NCBI GenBank assembly: GCA_031264425.1
Contig: JAISDY010000020.1
Span: forward strand, 1-9,305
Length of the DNA stretch: 9,305 nucleotides
Direction of reading: 5' to 3'
From: Endomicrobium sp.
GTDB taxonomy: Bacteria > Elusimicrobiota > Endomicrobiia > Endomicrobiales > Endomicrobiaceae
In this document: in pieces, positions 4,693 to 9,305 of the stretch
How the letters are laid out: every line of letters begins with the position of its first letter
Numbering within the stretch: position 1 is the stretch's first letter
Translations under genes and position numbers: made by a program
The notes under the pieces: model-generated
Databases searched by the model: none
Told to the model about the DNA's origin: nothing
What the model saw: the letters and a program-made list of their open reading frames with translations, nothing else

Positions 4693-7296
4693 ATGAATGT
4701 TTGTACTAGCTCAACAAAAATATTATCAATTTTTATTATTTCTGGTTTTCTAATATTTATGTGCAAAATAAAAGCAGAAGCAGATATAGATACTAGTACC
4801 TTTAAAACGGTAGTGGATTCTCAGACAGCGGTACTTAACAATGTAGGAGATCGTGTAAATGCAGGATTAAATATATTAACAAGTACAACGCAAGCAGGAT
4901 TGGAAAGTGTAAATGCAGGATTAAGTGATTTAAGCACAACTACAAGTGCTGGCTTTACAGTGTTAAGTACGACAACGAATGCGGGCTTTGCAGCATTAAC
5001 GAGTACAACGCAAGCAGGATTGGAAAGTGTAAATGCAGGATTAAGTGATTTAAGCACAACTGTAACTAATGAACTTAGGAGAGGCAATTCAAGAGAAGAA
5101 GCGGATAAACTTAAATCTTATATATTAAATAAATGTAAGAATAACCTAATATCTGACTATACTGGATTAAATGGTGGAGTATTAGAGATTAAAGATATAT
5201 TATGGTCAATTGATTTATATGAGCTCCAAGATACTATAATTAAAAATAATTCAGCAGCCAATAATGGTGGAGCGTTTAGTATAGTTAATAGTGAAAAGGT
5301 TAGTTTTTATAATGTAAATATATTTGACAATGAAGCAGTGGCAGGAAAGGGTGGTGCATTTTACATAGAAAATTCAACAGTAATATTTAATACGACTAAA
5401 GTATCAATATTCAAAGGAAATAAAGCAAATGGGTCAAGTAGTGCTATGTATATAGGGGCTAATAGTGATGTTTACTTTAATACTAGCGAAGGTGCAATCG
5501 TAGATATGAATGACGCATTGACAAACAATGCAGGAACAAATGGTAATTTACACATAATGGGGAGAGGAAAGTTCAATTTAAATGAAACGAGCGAAATAAA
5601 TGGAACAAATATAAAAATAGAAGCTAGAGGACAATTTAATTTAAATGATAATGTGACTTTATTCTCAAATAGCATAGGAATTGATAAAGATACAATATTC
5701 TGTCTAAAGGGTAATAATAATGTACAAGTAGTTGGAGGAAATTTTGATATTTCTGGAACACTAGAAATAAGGAAAGGGTCAAATACTATACATATACAAG
5801 TTACTACCAATACAGCTATAGCTAACATAAATCAGGGTGCCAAATTGAAAATAAATTTATCTCCTAGAGGGTTTGATAGTTTAACTTTTAACTTAACAGC
5901 TAGCAGCGCAGTAGCAGGACTAAATAATTTAATAACAGAATGTGATTATAAATTAGTAAAAAGCAGCTTTCAGTCTGTTAGTGATACAAGCATGAATTTG
6001 CAGTTGTTTGGTTATGGTAGGACAAAAACTATGTTCGGTATGATGCCAGATTTGACGAAAAATCAGAACTCAGTGGCAGATATGTATGATAGGATATCAA
6101 TTTTAGTGCCTGAAGGTAGTATGATTGATAGTCTTATAGATTATATGTGCGATATACGTAGTGATGTTGCGAAAACCAAAGCATTCCTTACACAAAACAG
6201 CGGATATTTCTTAGCAAATGTAATAAGAAGTGGGGGAAGTGAGAATGATAGTAATGAAATATACGTTAGGATAGATAATAGATTAAAGGAACAAAAGTCT
6301 GGAGTGTGGGGACAAATAAAAGAGAAATATACTAAATATGGTGAAGATGAAAACTCACCATCTGATTATAGTGATACTGAAAGATGTGGGTTAGTAGGAT
6401 ATGATATGTACATTCCACGAGATGAAAGTGATGAAAGTATTAATAAATTATCAGCAGGAGTTTACGCTAAAGTAAATGAGCATACATTACCTCAATCAAA
6501 TAATAGTGGAAATATAAAAAATGTAGGGTTAGGGGTATATGGTATTTATAGTAATAATGATAAATTTAAAGTGAAGGGATTGATAAATGGGAGCTATGGT
6601 ACTTATAATACAGAAAGGAACATGAAAGAAGCAATAGACATTGTATTCGCTGAGAGAACTGATAAACAAAATATTGGAACAACAGCAAAAGCAGATTTTA
6701 CTGGAATGCTTTTTGGTTTTGATGTTGAAGGATCAATGGAAATAAAGTTAAACAATACATTTAAATTAATACCATATTTAGGATTTGAAATAAACTTAAA
6801 TAGTTATGAAGATATAAAAGAAAGTGGAACAGAATACTTTGATTTAAAAGTTGAAAATGGAATGTATAGCAGAGCCATAGAAAGATTAGGATTACGTATT
6901 GAACAAGAAATAAGAAGATTTACTTGGAATGCAAAGATAGAATATAGAAGTTTGTTAAGCGGAGAACAGCCAGAAATAAAAAGCAGAATTAGACTTTTAG
7001 ACGGTATAAATGGAGCTCAATTTAATACAGTAGGTGCTAAAGAATATGGAAGTAAATTTGGTATAGGCTTAGGAGCTAATTATAAGATAACAGAAGATAT
7101 TTTAGTTTTTGCAGGTATAAATTTTCTAACTGCAGCTAAATATCAAAATGTTCAAGGTAATATAGGTGTGAGTTATAAATTTGGCTCAGAGAAAGTTAAA
7201 ATACAAAAACCTGCTAAAGACAAAAATACTGTTAAAGCCAACGAATACTTATATAAGTCATTAAAAAGCAGGTTAAAAAACTTAAAGCCTCGTTAA
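4693..7296 (+). CDS. Autotransporter-like surface protein with coiled-coil repeats, beta-helix passenger and C-terminal beta-barrel
   Basis: I do not recognise the exact family of this 867-residue predicted outer-membrane protein. Residues 1-30 look like a Sec signal peptide (Lys9, hydrophobic core about 10-24, possible cleavage after AEA at 28-30). Residues 56-124 are 11- and 7-residue repeats. About 160-400 is Asn/Gly-rich and beta-helix-like, with GGAF at 192-195 and 220-223 and paired GKFNLN/GQFNLN at 292-297 and 313-318, recalling chlamydial Pmp passengers. About 455-512 is more helical, ending NSGYFLANVIR, like the linker before autotransporter barrels. About 530-830 has alternating barrel strands (VWGQIKEKY, KLSAGVYAKV, VGLGVYGIYS, GIGLGANYKI, IGVSYKF). 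A basic tail follows. AAAGGA, six bases before ATG 4693, supports the start. Codons are richer in TTA, GTA and GGA than in neighbours. A surface adhesin-like role is inferred; no enzymatic motif is seen. Confidence 0.8.
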   Translation: MNVCTSSTKILSIFIISGFLIFMCKIKAEADIDTSTFKTVVDSQTAVLNNVGDRVNAGLNILTSTTQAGLESVNAGLSDLSTTTSAGFTVLSTTTNAGFAALTSTTQAGLESVNAGLSDLSTTVTNELRRGNSREEADKLKSYILNKCKNNLISDYTGLNGGVLEIKDILWSIDLYELQDTIIKNNSAANNGGAFSIVNSEKVSFYNVNIFDNEAVAGKGGAFYIENSTVIFNTTKVSIFKGNKANGSSSAMYIGANSDVYFNTSEGAIVDMNDALTNNAGTNGNLHIMGRGKFNLNETSEINGTNIKIEARGQFNLNDNVTLFSNSIGIDKDTIFCLKGNNNVQVVGGNFDISGTLEIRKGSNTIHIQVTTNTAIANINQGAKLKINLSPRGFDSLTFNLTASSAVAGLNNLITECDYKLVKSSFQSVSDTSMNLQLFGYGRTKTMFGMMPDLTKNQNSVADMYDRISILVPEGSMIDSLIDYMCDIRSDVAKTKAFLTQNSGYFLANVIRSGGSENDSNEIYVRIDNRLKEQKSGVWGQIKEKYTKYGEDENSPSDYSDTERCGLVGYDMYIPRDESDESINKLSAGVYAKVNEHTLPQSNNSGNIKNVGLGVYGIYSNNDKFKVKGLINGSYGTYNTERNMKEAIDIVFAERTDKQNIGTTAKADFTGMLFGFDVEGSMEIKLNNTFKLIPYLGFEINLNSYEDIKESGTEYFDLKVENGMYSRAIERLGLRIEQEIRRFTWNAKIEYRSLLSGEQPEIKSRIRLLDGINGAQFNTVGAKEYGSKFGIGLGANYKITEDILVFAGINFLTAAKYQNVQGNIGVSYKFGSEKVKIQKPAKDKNTVKANEYLYKSLKSRLKNLKPR
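4875..5061 (+). repeat. Direct repeat, two copies 120 bases apart, inside the surface-protein gene
   Basis: Bases 4882-4941 and 5002-5061 are identical over 60 bases. Extending left to 4875 and 4995 gives 67 bases with one difference (A at 4881, G at 5001). The offset is 120 bases, exactly 40 codons, so the frame is kept. Between the copies lie two further diverged 11-codon units. In the protein, residues 56-124 read as 11, 7, 11, 11, 11, 7, 11, with cores NAGLxxLSTTT and QAGLESV. The near-identity suggests a recent duplication or ongoing homogenisation, and recombination between copies would remove or add 40 residues in frame. Confidence 0.95.
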
Positions 7297-7345
7297 ATAG
7301 CAAAGAATAGATTGATGTACTAAATCTGTCGTCAATAGTAATTCT

Positions 7346-7365
7346 AAGTTCCCTTATTGGAATTT
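7346..7365 (+). terminator. Weak candidate terminator hairpin after the surface-protein gene
   Basis: AAGTTCC (7346-7352) can pair with GGAATTT (7359-7365), including one G-U pair, around the loop CTTATT. It lies 49 bases after the stop codon. No T-run follows directly, only a generally T-rich stretch further on, so it is not a textbook intrinsic terminator. It is the best hairpin I found in this gap. Confidence 0.25.
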
Positions 7366-7552
7366 CTCCTAAGTTTATCGTTTGAGTTTTTCCGAGAAAA
7401 AGGAAAATAGTTATATGAACCTAACTTTGCATAAATCTATAACATATATGACAAACTACATTTTATATAAATTCATATTACTAAAACCACTAAAATAACA
7501 TACCTAGAAATTACAAAAATTTTATCAAATCATTTTAAAATATTCGTATTTG

Positions 7553-7581
7553 TGTACATGCAGGTAAATAAATTATATAAT
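7553..7581 (+). promoter_or_regulatory. Likely sigma-70-type promoter of secA
   Basis: TGTACA (7553-7558, four of six bases of TTGACA) and a perfect TATAAT (7576-7581) are separated by exactly 17 bases. Transcription would start near 7588, giving a leader of about 40 bases before the secA ATG. This is the best-formed promoter in the window and implies secA is transcribed independently of the surface-protein gene. Confidence 0.55.
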
Positions 7582-7629
7582 CAAAATAACATGTAGAAAT
7601 TCTTAAGTCAAAGGAAGGTATTCATAGAT

Positions 7630-9305
7630 ATGTTAAAAAGTATTTTGGGTAAAATTTTTGGTTCGCAAAACGAAAGGGATATAAAAGCTATAAAACCGAT
7701 AGTAGAAAAGGTAAATTCTTTTGAAACATCTATAAAAAATCTCAGCGATGATGAATTAAAAGCAAAGACAGCGGAATTTAGAGACCGTCTTTCAAAAGGA
7801 GAAACTTTAGACGACATTTTACCTGAAGCTTTTGCATGCGTAAGAGAAGCGTCTGTTAGAACAATAGGTTTAAGACATTTTGACGTGCAAATAATCGGCG
7901 GGTATATTCTTCACACAGGGAAAATTGCCGAAATGAAGACGGGAGAAGGTAAAACTTTGGTTGCTACGCTTGCAGCATATCTTAATGCTTTGCCTCAGAC
8001 AGGCGTGCATGTTGTTACAGTAAATGATTACCTTGCAAAAAGAGATAGAGAATGGATGGGCGTGGTATATGAAAAGCTAGGTCTTACAGTAGGAAACGTA
8101 GGACATGATACAAGTAAAGAAGAAAGAAGAGTAGCGTATAACTGTGATATAACATATGTTACAAACAACGAACTCGGTTTTGATTATCTTAGAGACAACA
8201 TGGTAATTACAAAAGAGGACAGAGTTCTGCGTCCGTTAAATTATGCCATCATAGACGAAGTGGACTCTATTCTTATAGATGAAGCAAGAACCCCTCTTAT
8301 CATTTCTGGTGCGGCAGAACAATCTACAGATAAATATTATGTTTCAGATAAGATAGTTCCTATGCTAAAAGGTAGAAGAATTACTGAAAATGAAGAGATA
8401 AAAGCAAAGTATGATAATGTGGATTTATCAAAAGGCTACGACTATCTTGTAGATGAGAAAAATCATTCAGTAGTTTTAACAGAGCAAGGCGTTCAAAAAG
8501 CTGAGAAAATTTTAGGTGTAAAGAATATATACGACGATTTACAGTCCGAGTGGGTGCATCACATAACACAAGCTATAAGAGCGCACAGTTTGTACCGCAA
8601 AGATGTGGAGTATGTAGTAAAAGATGGAGAAGTTATAATAGTTGATGAGTTTACTGGAAGGCTTATGCCTGGCAGAAGATGGTCTGACGGTCTTCATCAG
8701 GCAATAGAAGCAAAAGAGAATTTAAAAATAGCAGATGAAAACCAAACGCTTGCAACCATAACTTTCCAAAACTTCTTTAGAATGTACAAGAAAATATCTG
8801 GTATGACAGGTACAGCCTCAACGGAAACAGAAGAATTTTGGGAAATTTACAAGCTTGGCGTTGTGGAAGTTCCTACGAATAACCCCATGATAAGAAAGGA
8901 TCATGGTGATGTTATATATAGAACTGAAAAAGAAAAAGATGAAGCAATAGTAAAAGAAATTGAATATTTGTGGAAAAAGGGACAGCCTGTGCTTGTCGGC
9001 ACAAGGTCAATTGAAAAGTCTGAAAAAATATCATCAATGCTTAGAAAAAAAGGCATTCCACACAATGTTTTAAATGCTAAATATCACGAGCAGGAAGCAC
9101 AAATTATAGCTAGAGCCGGCACCAAAGGCGCTGTAACAATAGCTACAAACATGGCAGGAAGAGGAACGGATATTGTTCTTGGTGCAGGGGATCCTGTGCA
9201 AAATGAAGAAATTAGAAATCTTGGCGGACTTCACATAATAGGTACGGAAAGACACGAGTCCAGAAGAATAGACAATCAGCTAAGAGGACGTTCAGGAAGA
9301 CAGGG
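7630..9305 (+). CDS. secA: Preprotein translocase ATPase SecA, 5' part, cut by the right window edge
   Basis: SecA is the ATPase motor that pushes unfolded preproteins through the SecYEG channel of the inner membrane. The first 558 codons are present and open to the window end, so the wing/scaffold end and the C-terminal region are not visible. The start [17 protein letters not shown] is typical. The Walker A motif is EMKTGEGKT (101-109, Lys108) and the DEAD-like Walker B is [16 protein letters not shown] (207-222, DEVD 209-212). [13 protein letters not shown] (179-191) is present. The preprotein cross-linking domain falls at about 225-375, followed by [20 protein letters not shown]. The second motor domain has [30 protein letters not shown] and [20 protein letters not shown] near the edge. 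AAGGAAGG (7611-7618) precedes ATG 7630 by 11 bases, a slightly long gap, but no other in-frame start fits. It has its own promoter and ordinary housekeeping codon use, unlike the gene upstream. Confidence 0.98.
   Translation, partial: MLKSILGKIFGSQNERDIKAIKPIVEKVNSFETSIKNLSDDELKAKTAEFRDRLSKGETLDDILPEAFACVREASVRTIGLRHFDVQIIGGYILHTGKIAEMKTGEGKTLVATLAAYLNALPQTGVHVVTVNDYLAKRDREWMGVVYEKLGLTVGNVGHDTSKEERRVAYNCDITYVTNNELGFDYLRDNMVITKEDRVLRPLNYAIIDEVDSILIDEARTPLIISGAAEQSTDKYYVSDKIVPMLKGRRITENEEIKAKYDNVDLSKGYDYLVDEKNHSVVLTEQGVQKAEKILGVKNIYDDLQSEWVHHITQAIRAHSLYRKDVEYVVKDGEVIIVDEFTGRLMPGRRWSDGLHQAIEAKENLKIADENQTLATITFQNFFRMYKKISGMTGTASTETEEFWEIYKLGVVEVPTNNPMIRKDHGDVIYRTEKEKDEAIVKEIEYLWKKGQPVLVGTRSIEKSEKISSMLRKKGIPHNVLNAKYHEQEAQIIARAGTKGAVTIATNMAGRGTDIVLGAGDPVQNEEIRNLGGLHIIGTERHESRRIDNQLRGRSGRQ

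Larger units (their letters stand above)
7297..7629. other. AT-rich spacer between the surface-protein gene and secA
   Basis: These 333 bases hold no convincing gene on either strand. The left part has a weak stem-loop (7346-7365) that may end the surface-protein transcript. The middle (about 7400-7540) is AT-rich with no motif I can name. The right part carries the secA promoter (7553-7581) and Shine-Dalgarno sequence (AAGGAAGG, 7611-7618). I see no tRNA, transposon remnant, terminal inverted repeats or target-site duplication that would explain how the neighbouring gene arrived. Confidence 0.6.

Noticed and set aside
4821..5087. A repetitive open frame on the minus strand with FNPAFTLSNPACVVLVN-like units
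   Set aside because: It is the reverse-strand shadow of the in-frame repeats of the surface-protein gene. It has no ribosome site, and its pattern follows entirely from the + strand repeat.
5472..5828. A 118-codon open frame on the minus strand
   Set aside because: It lies wholly inside the continuous 867-codon + strand gene, which has a signal peptide and clear domain order. The minus frame shows no family features.
4541..7380. Nine-base inverted match (CGATAAACT upstream, AGTTTATCG downstream) as ends of a mobile element around the surface gene
   Set aside because: Nine bases in AT-rich spacers is near chance. There is no transposase, no longer inverted end and no target duplication.
7558..7596. 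A 12-codon open frame before secA as a SecM-like leader peptide
   Set aside because: It overlaps the promoter's -35 end, spacer and -10 box, so its start would not be on the transcript. It has no ribosome site and no recognisable arrest sequence.

Overview
The window comes from an AT-rich, diderm (two-membrane) bacterium. It holds seven protein genes, all on the + strand, and no RNA genes, insertion sequences or CRISPR arrays that I could see. The low GC content, the style of the housekeeping proteins and an outer-membrane autotransporter-like protein point to a Gram-negative lineage. My best guess from recall is Elusimicrobiota, close to Endomicrobium of termite-gut flagellates. That is an inference from general impression, not a database match.

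Bases 1-4427 are a tightly packed housekeeping cluster: the 3' part of lepA (elongation factor 4), lepB (signal peptidase I), a short NfeD-type membrane protein, a QmcA/paraslipin-type SPFH (band 7) protein, and hemW (radical-SAM family heme chaperone). The first four genes are separated by 41, -4 and 11 bases and look co-transcribed. hemW follows after 48 bases that hold a small stem-loop and no clear Shine-Dalgarno sequence. Three products are membrane-linked: the signal peptidase, and the NfeD/SPFH pair that is widely found together and is thought to act in membrane microdomains or protein quality control.

Bases 4428-7629 are an accessory-looking block. An 867-residue predicted surface protein has its own likely promoter and long AT-rich flanks. 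It carries a signal peptide, an 11/7-residue repeat region encoded partly by a perfect 60-base direct repeat, a beta-helix-like passenger with two GGAF motifs resembling chlamydial Pmp proteins, a C-terminal beta-barrel, and an unusual 37-residue basic tail after the apparent last barrel strand. By eye its codon use (TTA, GTA, GGA, GCA-rich) differs from the genes on both sides. This gene is the least ordinary part of the window.

Bases 7630-9305 are the first 558 codons of secA, with a good sigma-70-like promoter and a Shine-Dalgarno sequence. The gene runs off the right edge. SecA and LepB are the export motor and signal peptidase that a surface protein of this kind would depend on, but all three are general-purpose or separately promoted, so this is no proof of a dedicated system.
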